Below are positions 28,053-35,734 of a stretch of DNA of 44,442 nucleotides, one piece after another. How positions within the stretch are numbered: the stretch's first letter is position 1; each line of letters opens with the position of its first letter. Both the position numbers and the translations under genes were made by a program. The notes under the pieces are model-generated. The model was not told where the DNA came from. It searched no databases and saw only the letters and a program-made list of their open reading frames with translations. Source of the stretch: an uncultured Bacteroidales bacterium (GTDB lineage Bacteria; Bacteroidota; Bacteroidia; Bacteroidales; JAFGXI01); contig CAMZKE010000001.1 in the NCBI GenBank assembly GCA_947311115.1, forward strand, positions 1-44,442, written 5' to 3'.

Positions 28053-29609
28053 TCAAATAATAATTTCTTCGTTTTTAGAATCGAAAAAATGATACTCTAA
28101 AAAATTATATTTTGTACTACTTTCTACTTTAATTTTTCGCTTAAATGTTTTGTTCCAACGCTTTCTTATACTATTAAAAAAACCTTTATTAATATAGGCT
28201 TCAACGTATGGATGTACTTTTAGTGTAATTTCTTTATGGTTAGTTTTTGAAACAATATATGCAATATAATTTTCAAGCTCATCAACAAAAATAATACTCG
28301 ACTGAACTTTACCAGAACCTTTACAAACAGGACAAGTTTCGCTTGTTTTTATGTCAATTTCAGGGCGAAACCGCTCTCTAGTAATTTGCATTAAACCAAA
28401 CTTACTTAACTGCAAAACATGACTTTTAGCTCTATCGTCTTTTAAATTTTCTTTCATACGCTCATAAAGCTGTTTTTTGTGTTCAGCTTGTAGCATATCA
28501 ATAAAATCTATAACAATTATACCGCCCATATCGCGCAATCGTAACTGTCGAGCAATTTCGTCGGCTGCAATTAAATTAACTTCAGTTGCATTTGTCTCTT
28601 GGTCGTTTCCCTTTTTAGTTCTATTACCACTATTAACATCAATAACATGCAATGCCTCAGTATGTTCTATAACCAAATAGGTTCCGTTTTTCATTATTAC
28701 GGTTTTCCCAAAAGCACCTTTTATTTGCTTTTCAATTCCAAAATGTTCAAAAATTGGTTCTGTTTTGGTATAATGATTTACAATATTTGCTTTTTCAGGA
28801 GCTATACTAGTAATATAATCTTTAATTTCTGTAAAAGTTGTTTTATCGTTTATATAAATATTATTAAACGATGGGTTTAACAAGTCTCGTAATATTGTTG
28901 TGGTTCTATTTAACTCACCAATTAATAGTTGAGAATTTGATTTTTCTCGAACAAAATTAATAAACGCATTTTCCCATTTTTCTATTAAACCTCTAAGCTC
29001 GTTATCTAACTCTGCAATTTTTTTTCCCTCTGCAACTGTTCTAATTATTACACCATAATTATTAGGTTTTACGCTGGCAATTAACTTTTTCAAGCGAGTT
29101 TTCTCTTCGAAATTTCTAATTTTTTGAGAAACTGAAACTTTATTAGAAAATGGTAACAACACAATAGATCTACCGGCAATTGATATTTCTGCAGATAATC
29201 TTGGTCCCTTAGTAGAAATTGGTTCTTTTGCTATTTGTACAATTATATCTTGTCCTGATTGTAAAACATCAGTAATTTTTCCTTTTTTGTCAATATCAGG
29301 CTGTATTTTAAATTTAGAAATATCAATTGTTTGATTATTACTAGATTTTACGGCTTGATAAAAATTATTTAAAGATTTAAATTTTGGTCCTAAATCAAGA
29401 TAATGAAGAAATGCATCTTTTTCGTATCCTATATCAACAAATGCAGCATTTAAGGCTGGCATAAGTTTTTTTACTTTTCCTATATAAATATCTCCAACCG
29501 AAAATTTTAAACTATTTTTATCTTTATTTAATTCAACAAGTTTTTTGTCTTTTAATAAAGCTATTTGTATTTCAGATGGAGCAATATCTATTATCAACTC
29601 TGTATTCAT
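28053..29609 (-). CDS. rng: Ribonuclease G / E family endoribonuclease
   Basis: A 518-residue endoribonuclease that processes rRNA precursors and mRNA by cutting single-stranded A/U-rich sites. An S1-like RNA-binding domain spans about residues 38-125 (VGDIYIGKVKKLMPALNAAFVDIG). The DNase I-like catalytic segment shows HVIDVNSGNRTKKG near 321 and GGIIVIDFIDM near 363, with both metal-binding Asp residues. The zinc-link CPVCKGSGKV is near 424. The long C-terminal degradosome scaffold of E. coli RNase E is absent, so RNase G is the better name. It is downstream of the HU/bS22-like pair, separated by a hairpin. Confidence 0.96.
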   Translation of the reverse strand: MNTELIIDIAPSEIQIALLKDKKLVELNKDKNSLKFSVGDIYIGKVKKLMPALNAAFVDIGYEKDAFLHYLDLGPKFKSLNNFYQAVKSSNNQTIDISKFKIQPDIDKKGKITDVLQSGQDIIVQIAKEPISTKGPRLSAEISIAGRSIVLLPFSNKVSVSQKIRNFEEKTRLKKLIASVKPNNYGVIIRTVAEGKKIAELDNELRGLIEKWENAFINFVREKSNSQLLIGELNRTTTILRDLLNPSFNNIYINDKTTFTEIKDYITSIAPEKANIVNHYTKTEPIFEHFGIEKQIKGAFGKTVIMKNGTYLVIEHTEALHVIDVNSGNRTKKGNDQETNATEVNLIAADEIARQLRLRDMGGIIVIDFIDMLQAEHKKQLYERMKENLKDDRAKSHVLQLSKFGLMQITRERFRPEIDIKTSETCPVCKGSGKVQSSIIFVDELENYIAYIVSKTNHKEITLKVHPYVEAYINKGFFNSIRKRWNKTFKRKIKVESSTKYNFLEYHFFDSKNEEIII

Positions 29610-29706
29610 AAAACTTTTGTCTTATTATTTTTAAACAATACAATACCGGTTACTATAAATTATAGCATTAATATATGGTATTTGTAAAATGGTTTTAAGG
29701 ATGATA

Positions 29707-29746
29707 ATAGAAAATAAACCTACAACACTTTTAGCATTGTAGGTTT
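29707..29746 (-). terminator. Terminator after the bS22-like gene
   Basis: The 10-bp stem AAACCTACAA (29716-29725) pairs with TTGTAGGTTT (29737-29746) around an 11-nt loop. In minus-strand RNA it is followed by TTTATTTTC. It lies between the HU/bS22-like genes and the RNase G gene, and probably separates or attenuates the two units. Confidence 0.75.
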
Positions 29747-29777
29747 ACTGATAATAATTTGAAAAATTACTTACAAA

Positions 29778-29870
29778 CTATTTCTTTTTCTTATGCCTAT
29801 TCTTTCTCAAACGTTTCTTACGTTTGTGAGTAGCCATCTTATGTCTCTTTCTCTTCTTACCACTTGGCAT
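29778..29870 (-). CDS. bS22/mS38-like (AURKAIP1/COX24-type) tiny ribosomal protein
   Basis: A 30-residue, extremely basic protein beginning MPSGKKRKRHKMATHKRKKR; 19 of its 30 residues are Lys, Arg or His and none is acidic. The pattern KKRxxKMxxHKRKKRLRKNRHKK matches the short bacterial proteins annotated as AURKAIP1/COX24-domain, related to mycobacterial bS22 and the C-terminal tail of mitochondrial mS38. These bind the decoding region of the small ribosomal subunit. It starts with ATG after an A/T-rich leader (TTTTTTATT), lies 33 nt downstream of the HU-like gene on the same strand and is followed by a terminator. Its length puts it below usual gene-calling cut-offs. Confidence 0.9.
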   Translation of the reverse strand: MPSGKKRKRHKMATHKRKKRLRKNRHKKKK

Positions 29871-29903
29871 AATAAAAAATTTAAATTGTTAATATTTGAA
29901 TTA

Positions 29904-30191
29904 TTAAGCTTTCACATTATCTTTTACTTTACCTACGAAAGTTTTTGCAGGTTTAAAAGCAGGGATAAAATGCTCAGGTATAATAATAGTTTCGTTCTTA
30001 GAAATATTTCTTGCAGTCTTTTCGGCACGTTTTTTTACAATAAAGCTACCAAACCCTCTTAAGTATACGTTATTACCTTCTGATAAAGAATCTTTTACAC
30101 CTTCCATGAAAGCCTCTACTGTCTTTTGTACTTGAGTTTTTTCTATTCCTGTATTTTTAGAAATCTCGTTTACGATGTCAGCCTTTGTCAT
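29904..30191 (-). CDS. HU/IHF-family histone-like DNA-binding protein
   Basis: A 95-residue nucleoid protein that binds and bends DNA as a dimer. It begins MTKADIVNEISKNTGIEKTQ and has the family core VYLRGFGSFIVKKRAEKTARN at about 51-71. A proline in the DNA-intercalating beta-arm follows (TIIIPEHFIPAFKP). The gene has its own -7 box and is followed 33 nt later by the bS22-like gene. Whether it acts as HU or IHF cannot be decided from sequence. Confidence 0.96.
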   Translation of the reverse strand: MTKADIVNEISKNTGIEKTQVQKTVEAFMEGVKDSLSEGNNVYLRGFGSFIVKKRAEKTARNISKNETIIIPEHFIPAFKPAKTFVGKVKDNVKA

Positions 30192-30231
30192 TTTACTAAA
30201 ATTTATATTATTAATATTTTATTTATCGGTG

Positions 30232-30239
30232 CAAAAGTA
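30232..30239 (-). promoter_or_regulatory. -7 box of the HU-like gene
   Basis: The complement reads TACTTTTG, matching TAnnTTTG, 40 nt upstream of the ATG. No clear -33 TTTG is visible at the usual distance. The rest of the 30192-30435 spacer is AT-rich and I see no other feature in it. Confidence 0.6.
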
Positions 30240-30435
30240 TATTTTTTTTAGTTTATAAAAAACATATTTTCACTAATATTAATCAAAATGTGTTAATTTA
30301 TATTAATAATCAGCTATTTACAACCATTATTTTTTTTACAATTTACACTTGTTGTATATATTAATACATTATTTTTCAGTCAATTAACGTAGAAATGCTA
30401 ATTTTTATAACCGCCTATATTATAACACAATTAAA

Positions 30436-30466
30436 TTTGTTTTGTAATACACATAATATAATTTTG
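30436..30466 (+). promoter_or_regulatory. Bacteroidota-type promoter of lipA
   Basis: TTTG at 30436-30439 and TAATTTTG at 30459-30466 are separated by 19 nt. They lie inside the longest possible lipA frame, which argues that the upstream in-frame ATG at 30395 is not used. The ATG at 30482 lies 15 nt downstream of the -7 box. Confidence 0.75.
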
Positions 30467-30481
30467 CACAAAAATTACAAA

Positions 30482-31327
30482 ATGGTAAAAAGAAAAATAG
30501 ATCCTAATAAGCCCAAAATAAAACTCCCAATAGGGCAATCATATATACAAGTTAAAAACCTTGTTCACAAAAATAAATTAAACACTATATGCGAAAGTGG
30601 CAACTGCCCTAATATGCACGAATGCTGGGGTGCAGGAACAGCCACATTTTTAATTCTCGGAGATATATGTACCCGTTCTTGTAGGTTTTGCTCAGTAAAA
30701 ACAGGAAAACCCTATTCTCCGGATTTAAACGAACCTAAAAAAATTGCAGAGTCGGTAAAATTAATGAATCTTAAACATTGTGTGATTACTTCTGTAGATA
30801 GAGACGATTTAGCTGATGGAGGTTCAAATATCTGGGCAGAAACAATAAACGAAATAAAAAAGTTAAACCCGAATACTACAATAGAAACTCTAATTCCCGA
30901 CTTTAAGGGCAATTTTACACTTTTACAAACTGTTATTAATGCAAAACCTAATGTTATTTCACATAACTTAGAAACAGTAAAACGATTAACAAAGCAAATA
31001 AGGGTGCAAGCTAAATACGATAGAAGCTTATCGGTTTTAAAATATATCGCTGAACAAGGAATAACTGCAAAATCAGGCATAATGCTTGGTTTAGGCGAAA
31101 CAAACGAAGAAATATACGACACAATGGACGACTTATTAAAAAACAATGTTTCAATAATTACTATTGGGCAGTACTTACAACCAACAAAAGATAATATTCC
31201 TGTTCAAAAATATTATTCAGAAGATGAATTTAAGGCATTGGCAAAAATTGGAAAAAATAAGGGATTTAAATTTATTGAATCATCATCTCTTGTAAGGTCA
31301 TCATATCACGCAGAAAAACACGTGTAA
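30482..31327 (+). CDS. lipA: LipA, lipoyl synthase
   Basis: A radical-SAM enzyme that inserts two sulfurs into octanoyl groups on carrier proteins such as pyruvate dehydrogenase E2 and GcvH. With the start at ATG 30482 it is 281 residues, the usual size. Auxiliary cluster ligands are Cys37, Cys42 and Cys48 (CESGNCPNMHEC). The radical-SAM triad is Cys63, Cys67 and Cys70 (CTRSCRFC). The C-terminal RSSYHAEKHV carries the conserved RSSY motif. The frame could extend 29 codons upstream, but that segment is hydrophobic, unlike the family, and overlaps a good promoter. No lipB is adjacent. Confidence 0.97.
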   Translation: MVKRKIDPNKPKIKLPIGQSYIQVKNLVHKNKLNTICESGNCPNMHECWGAGTATFLILGDICTRSCRFCSVKTGKPYSPDLNEPKKIAESVKLMNLKHCVITSVDRDDLADGGSNIWAETINEIKKLNPNTTIETLIPDFKGNFTLLQTVINAKPNVISHNLETVKRLTKQIRVQAKYDRSLSVLKYIAEQGITAKSGIMLGLGETNEEIYDTMDDLLKNNVSIITIGQYLQPTKDNIPVQKYYSEDEFKALAKIGKNKGFKFIESSSLVRSSYHAEKHV

Positions 31328-31459
31328 AATATAGACTATCAGGCAGTTTAAATTTTTGTTAAACTTTGTTAAAAAAAATTTTTTTTAATACTAATTAATG
31401 CTTATTTTGGTCAGTCAAAGTTTTAATATTTCTATAAAAGAAAAATAAAGTATATATAT

Positions 31460-34291
31460 ATGAAAATGAAACGTTTACTTACGAATTTTGGAATTGCAGT
31501 TACTGTAGCCGTTGTCAGTTTAGTGTTTTTAAACGCTAAAAGTACTCAGAATTATGTACCTAGAGACATAAATTCTAACGATGCTAATGGTATGAAGGAG
31601 TGGTTTAAGTCTAGAAGAGCAGATTATAACACTGGTAAAATTGATTATAACTACGTAAAAGAAGTTGAAAAACAAGTTTTAGCTCAAAGAAATGCTAAAC
31701 ATACAAACGATTTTGAACTTAAATGGCAAGAGTCAGGTCCTGATAAAGTAGGAGGTAGAACTCGTGCTATTCTTGTAGATAAAAATAATAATCAAAACAT
31801 ATATGCAGGTTCGGTTTCCGGAGGTTTATGGAAAAGTACAAACGGAGCTCAAACTTGGTTTAAAATTAATGATAAAGAAACTAACTTATCAGTAAGCTCT
31901 ATATGCCAAACAGATAATGGCAACATATATTACGGGACCGGCGAACAAGTTGGTACAGGTTATATTGGTAATGGTATTTACAAATCAACTGATGGAATAA
32001 ACTTTACTAATATACCTAGCACTTCCAATTTCTCTTTTGTGTATAAACTTGTTGCTCACAACAATACCATTTACGCTTCAACAAACAAGGGCTTATATAA
32101 ATCTACAGATGGCGATACCTGGACAGTTTTAAAATCAACAACATATTTACCTAACGATTTCAAACGTATTGATGATGTTGCTATTAGCAACGATGGTATA
32201 TTGTATGCTTCTGTTAAAGGAAAAATATACAAATCAACTGACGGAGGTAGCACATTAAATATTATTGACAGTATACCTACATCAAATGCTTGGAATGTAA
32301 AAATCGATATAGCTCCAAGCAATTCAAATTATGTTTATTGTAGCGTTGTTTATATGTCTTTCAACAATCCTTTCGGTAGTGGATACCAAGATTTTAATAT
32401 ATACAGAACTACTGACGGAGGAATAAATTGGACATCAATAAGGGGTGAGTACACAGCAAGCTTCCAGCCATTTAAAAAACAAGGGTCATATAATCACGTA
32501 ATTAAAGTATTCCCTAAAAATGAGAATAAAATACTTTTGGGTGGCGTTGATTCTTATAGTTGGGATGATGGATATGGGTGGCAACAAATTAGCTACTGGA
32601 TAGGGGACCAAGGTATTAATTCGGAATCTTATTATATGCATGCAGACCAACATACAATATTATTTGACCCTGAATATAACGGAACAACAAACAGAAAAAT
32701 TTATTTTGGTAATGATGGAGGTATATTTATATCAAAAAATGATGCAAGTACTTTCACCTCTTATAATTTAAAATATAATGTTACACAGTTTTATACAGTA
32801 GCAGCAGGACCAAAAGGAAAGTGGGTTGCCGGTGCACAAGACAATGGAACACAATATAACTCACTTGAAGGTTCAAACAAATTAAGAACATCTGAAGTTT
32901 CCGGTGGTGATGGCTTTGGCTGTGCAATTCCAATGTTAAGCGAAAAGTTAAAATTTGTATCATTGTATTATGGAAAAATTTACAGAATTACAGAGTCAGG
33001 AGAAAAGCAATCAATATCTGTTACAGGCGAAGACGCAGATTTTGTAACAAATATTGCTCTATGGGAAAGTATGTACGATGAAACAAGTATTGATTCAGTT
33101 ATTTTTGTTGTAGAAGATAAAGGTTTGCATGTAGGAGATACTGTAATAGCAAGAAGTAATCAAGGAAGACGACCTTTACCATATATTCTAACAGCTGAAG
33201 ATTCAATAGCTACAGGAGATACAATTTTCCCTCTTGATTTTGAAATTAAGGTTTGGGATACATATCAATCATTATTTGCTTATCCAACACATAATGGTAT
33301 ATTTATTTCTACAAGAGCATTAAATTTAAGTACTGCAGCTATCTACTTCGATAAAGTAAGTGATGTTGCTGGATCATCGTCAAATGCTCAAAATTTAGTA
33401 TTTAGTAAAGATGGAAATACAATATTTTATTCTTTAGGGAATAAAGTATATAAAACAACCAATTTGTTAAATTCAAGAAAAGCTAAAACTGAAGCTGTAG
33501 ACCCTGGCGTTACTGTTATTGATATAAATAAAGTTGTTACTCAACAAATAGGTGCTTTCCCTGGTACAGTTACATCAATTGCAACTGACCCTGAAGTTTC
33601 AAACAACTTAATTGTTACTTTAGGTGGATATAATACAGGAGCACATATATATTATTCAACCAATGCAGCAACAACAGTATCAGAAAATTTAACTGACAAC
33701 TTTATTGATGTAACAGGCAACTTACCGGGTATTCCTGTTTACTCTTCATTAATAGCTTGGAACAGCTCTAACAGAGTTGTTATAGGTACAGAGTATGGCA
33801 TTTACTCTACTGATGCAATAACCGATGGCGCAAATACTCTTTGGGTAGTACAAGACAACGGTTTACCAAACGTTTCGGTTACAGGTCTTTTCCAACAAAC
33901 ATTTAAAAACGAATGGGAAAACGGTGTAACTAATCATGGTTATATTTATGCTGCTACTTTTGGTAGAGGTGTATTTATTTCAAAATCTAATGCAGGCCCT
34001 GTTGGAATTGATGAACTTACTTCATCTAAAGATAATAATGCAATTAATATTGTTTTATATCCTAACCCAACCAGTGATATTGCAAATATTAAGTTAAACC
34101 TTAATAAACGTTCAAATATTAATGTTGAGATTTATAGTATTACAGGCAAAAAAGTATTTGCTAATAACTATAATGGTATTGAAGGAAACAACAATATTAC
34201 TTTAAATACAAATACATTTAATGCAGGTACTTACTTTGTAAAAGTTAGTACTATTACTTCTAACGAAGTAGTTAAAATGATTGTTAAATAA
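31460..34291 (+). CDS. Secreted sortilin/BNR-repeat protein with T9SS sorting domain
   Basis: A 943-residue exported protein. The signal sequence is MKRLLTNFGIAVTVAVVSLV; the start may be ATG 31460 or, two codons later, 31466. A beta-propeller of the VPS10/sortilin or glycosyl-hydrolase BNR type follows, with recurrent motifs such as SVSGGLWKSTNGAQTWFKI, YKSTDGINFT, LYKSTDGDTWTVL and YRTTDGGINWTSI. The C-terminus is a type-A T9SS sorting domain (NIVLYPNPTSDIANIKLN ... GTYFVKVSTI ... VKMIVK). No catalytic residues can be assigned, so a binding or surface role is as likely as glycosidase activity. The 132-nt spacer upstream holds an A8/T8 palindromic tract and no clear promoter. Confidence 0.86.
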   Translation: MKMKRLLTNFGIAVTVAVVSLVFLNAKSTQNYVPRDINSNDANGMKEWFKSRRADYNTGKIDYNYVKEVEKQVLAQRNAKHTNDFELKWQESGPDKVGGRTRAILVDKNNNQNIYAGSVSGGLWKSTNGAQTWFKINDKETNLSVSSICQTDNGNIYYGTGEQVGTGYIGNGIYKSTDGINFTNIPSTSNFSFVYKLVAHNNTIYASTNKGLYKSTDGDTWTVLKSTTYLPNDFKRIDDVAISNDGILYASVKGKIYKSTDGGSTLNIIDSIPTSNAWNVKIDIAPSNSNYVYCSVVYMSFNNPFGSGYQDFNIYRTTDGGINWTSIRGEYTASFQPFKKQGSYNHVIKVFPKNENKILLGGVDSYSWDDGYGWQQISYWIGDQGINSESYYMHADQHTILFDPEYNGTTNRKIYFGNDGGIFISKNDASTFTSYNLKYNVTQFYTVAAGPKGKWVAGAQDNGTQYNSLEGSNKLRTSEVSGGDGFGCAIPMLSEKLKFVSLYYGKIYRITESGEKQSISVTGEDADFVTNIALWESMYDETSIDSVIFVVEDKGLHVGDTVIARSNQGRRPLPYILTAEDSIATGDTIFPLDFEIKVWDTYQSLFAYPTHNGIFISTRALNLSTAAIYFDKVSDVAGSSSNAQNLVFSKDGNTIFYSLGNKVYKTTNLLNSRKAKTEAVDPGVTVIDINKVVTQQIGAFPGTVTSIATDPEVSNNLIVTLGGYNTGAHIYYSTNAATTVSENLTDNFIDVTGNLPGIPVYSSLIAWNSSNRVVIGTEYGIYSTDAITDGANTLWVVQDNGLPNVSVTGLFQQTFKNEWENGVTNHGYIYAATFGRGVFISKSNAGPVGIDELTSSKDNNAINIVLYPNPTSDIANIKLNLNKRSNINVEIYSITGKKVFANNYNGIEGNNNITLNTNTFNAGTYFVKVSTITSNEVVKMIVK

Positions 34292-34312
34292 AATCATTCT
34301 AAATAAAATTTT

Positions 34313-34342
34313 AAAAAGCCGTTCAATTGAACGGCTTTTTTT
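34313..34342 (+). terminator. Intrinsic terminator after the BNR-repeat gene
   Basis: The stem AAAAAGCCGTTC pairs with GAACGGCTTTTT around an AATT loop and runs into seven T residues. It is one of the strongest hairpins in the window and could work in both directions. Confidence 0.93.
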
Positions 34343-34343
34343 A

Positions 34344-34351
34344 TACCTTTG
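34344..34351 (+). promoter_or_regulatory. -7 box of the small Cys-rich membrane protein
   Basis: TACCTTTG matches TAnnTTTG and lies 17 nt upstream of the ATG at 34369. It abuts the preceding terminator, whose hairpin occupies the -33 region; no TTTG is visible there. Confidence 0.55.
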
Positions 34352-34368
34352 TATCAAAATATTTTATA

Positions 34369-34614
34369 ATGCAAGCATTTTATCTTTCAATAATATTAAT
34401 GGGCTTTGTTACATTCTTACTAGCAATAAGGATAATTATAAGTAAGCTCTTCTTTAATAAACAGGTTAAGTTTATTAACACCTCTATTAGTAGTAATCCA
34501 AACATGAAAAAACTAGGAATAAGTTGTGCAAAACATGATGAGATGAAGTGCTACACACGTTCTAAAAACGGATTAGAAAACAAAGCTGCGGGTAGCAGTT
34601 GCGGTTGCGGATAA
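34369..34614 (+). CDS. Small single-pass membrane protein with Cys-rich tail
   Basis: An 81-residue protein. The start at ATG 34369 is preferred over the in-frame ATG at 34327, which lies in the terminator hairpin and ahead of the -7 box. One transmembrane helix spans about residues 3-26 (AFYLSIILMGFVTFLLAIRI). The remainder is soluble and carries four cysteines and one histidine: CAKHDEMKCYTR followed by a terminal SSCGCG. This pattern suggests metal or Fe-S binding, or disulfide chemistry. I do not recognise a named family; a conserved Bacteroidota small membrane protein is likely. It is flanked by a terminator upstream and the converging tsaD. Confidence 0.72.
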   Translation: MQAFYLSIILMGFVTFLLAIRIIISKLFFNKQVKFINTSISSNPNMKKLGISCAKHDEMKCYTRSKNGLENKAAGSSCGCG

Positions 34615-34689
34615 AATTACACATTAATTAGAGCCTGCTGATTTTCTAATGAGCACAATTTATGAAGTAATATTTATTGCCATATAATA

Positions 34690-35706
34690 TTACAATCCAA
34701 AACGAGCAGTAGGAACAATATCTTGCCCAACAAAATCTTTATCTAGATATTTAAAATACCCGACAATTGCAATCATAGCAGCATTATCGGTAGTAAAACC
34801 AAAAGAAGGAATAAACAAGTTTAGTTTATGCTTTTTTGCCATTATGGTCATTTGTTTTTGTAATTCAGAGTTAGCAGACACACCACCGGCAACAGCAATT
34901 TCTTTTATTCCTGTTTGTTTAACAGCTTTATACAGTTTATCTAAAAGAATTTCAATAATTGTATGTTGTATCGATGCAGATAAATCGTTTAAATTTTCAT
35001 CAATAAATTTATCATTTTCTTTCATTCTATCGCGTAAGAAATACAAGAATGAAGTTTTTAACCCACTGAAACTATAGTCTAACTCTTTTATTTTAGGCTT
35101 ATTAAAGTTAAATGCAAATTCATTTCCTTTTTTTGCAAGTTTATCTATAACCGGTCCGCCCGGGTAGGGAAGTCTCATTGTTTTCGCACATTTATCGAAA
35201 GCCTCTCCGGCTGCATCATCAATAGTTTTGCCTATTACTTCCATTTCCGAAGGGGTTTTCACAACAATTATTTCTGTATGACCACCAGAAACCAGTAAGC
35301 ATAAAAATGGAAATTTAGGTTGATTTGTATCGTTTTCATTTTCTTTTACAAAATGTGCTAATACATGACCTTGCAAATGATTAACCTCAATAAGAGGAAT
35401 GTTTTGTGCAAGGGCAAAACCTTTTGCAAAAGATGTACCCACTAAAAGAGATCCTAACAAACCCGGCCCACGAGTAAAAGCAATAGCATCAATATCATTT
35501 TTAGTAATACCTGCATTTTTAATTGCTGTGTCAACAACCGGAATAATATTTTGCTGATGTGCTCGTGAGGCTAGTTCGGGGACAACACCACCGAATTCTT
35601 CATGAACTTTTTGACCTGCAATAAAATTTGAAAGTATTACTCCATCTTTAATTATTGCAGCCGATGTATCATCGCAAGAAGATTCTATTCCTAAAATTAT
35701 TGCCAA
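34690..35706 (-). CDS. tsaD: TsaD, tRNA threonylcarbamoyladenosine transferase subunit
   Basis: TsaD completes the t6A37 modification of ANN-decoding tRNAs by transferring threonylcarbamoyl to adenosine, working with TsaB and TsaE. It is 338 residues. The ASKHA-fold start is ILGIESSCDDTSAAI. The metal-binding motif NHLQGHVLAHF is near residue 110. LCLLVSGGHTEI is near 132 and the C-terminal phosphate motif AVAGGVSANSEL near 268. It begins 28 nt after the purF stop on the same strand, so it is probably co-transcribed with purF. Confidence 0.98.
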   Translation of the reverse strand: MAIILGIESSCDDTSAAIIKDGVILSNFIAGQKVHEEFGGVVPELASRAHQQNIIPVVDTAIKNAGITKNDIDAIAFTRGPGLLGSLLVGTSFAKGFALAQNIPLIEVNHLQGHVLAHFVKENENDTNQPKFPFLCLLVSGGHTEIIVVKTPSEMEVIGKTIDDAAGEAFDKCAKTMRLPYPGGPVIDKLAKKGNEFAFNFNKPKIKELDYSFSGLKTSFLYFLRDRMKENDKFIDENLNDLSASIQHTIIEILLDKLYKAVKQTGIKEIAVAGGVSANSELQKQMTIMAKKHKLNLFIPSFGFTTDNAAMIAIVGYFKYLDKDFVGQDIVPTARFGL

Positions 35707-35734
35707 AACTTTTTATTTTAAATTATGCACTTAT

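Noticed and set aside
29793..30062. 89-codon plus-strand frame opposite the bS22-like and HU-like genes
   Set aside because: It is antisense to two recognisable genes and has no independent support.
30395..30481. N-terminal extension of LipA by 29 residues
   Set aside because: The extension is hydrophobic, unlike the family, and a well-spaced TTTG / TAATTTTG promoter lies inside it.
30712..31146. 144-codon minus-strand frame inside lipA
   Set aside because: It is an antisense shadow of the LipA radical-SAM domain.
34627..34650. ATTAGA/TCTAAT hairpin as a tsaD terminator
   Set aside because: The stem is only six A/T-rich base pairs with a 12-nt loop and no T-run in either direction.
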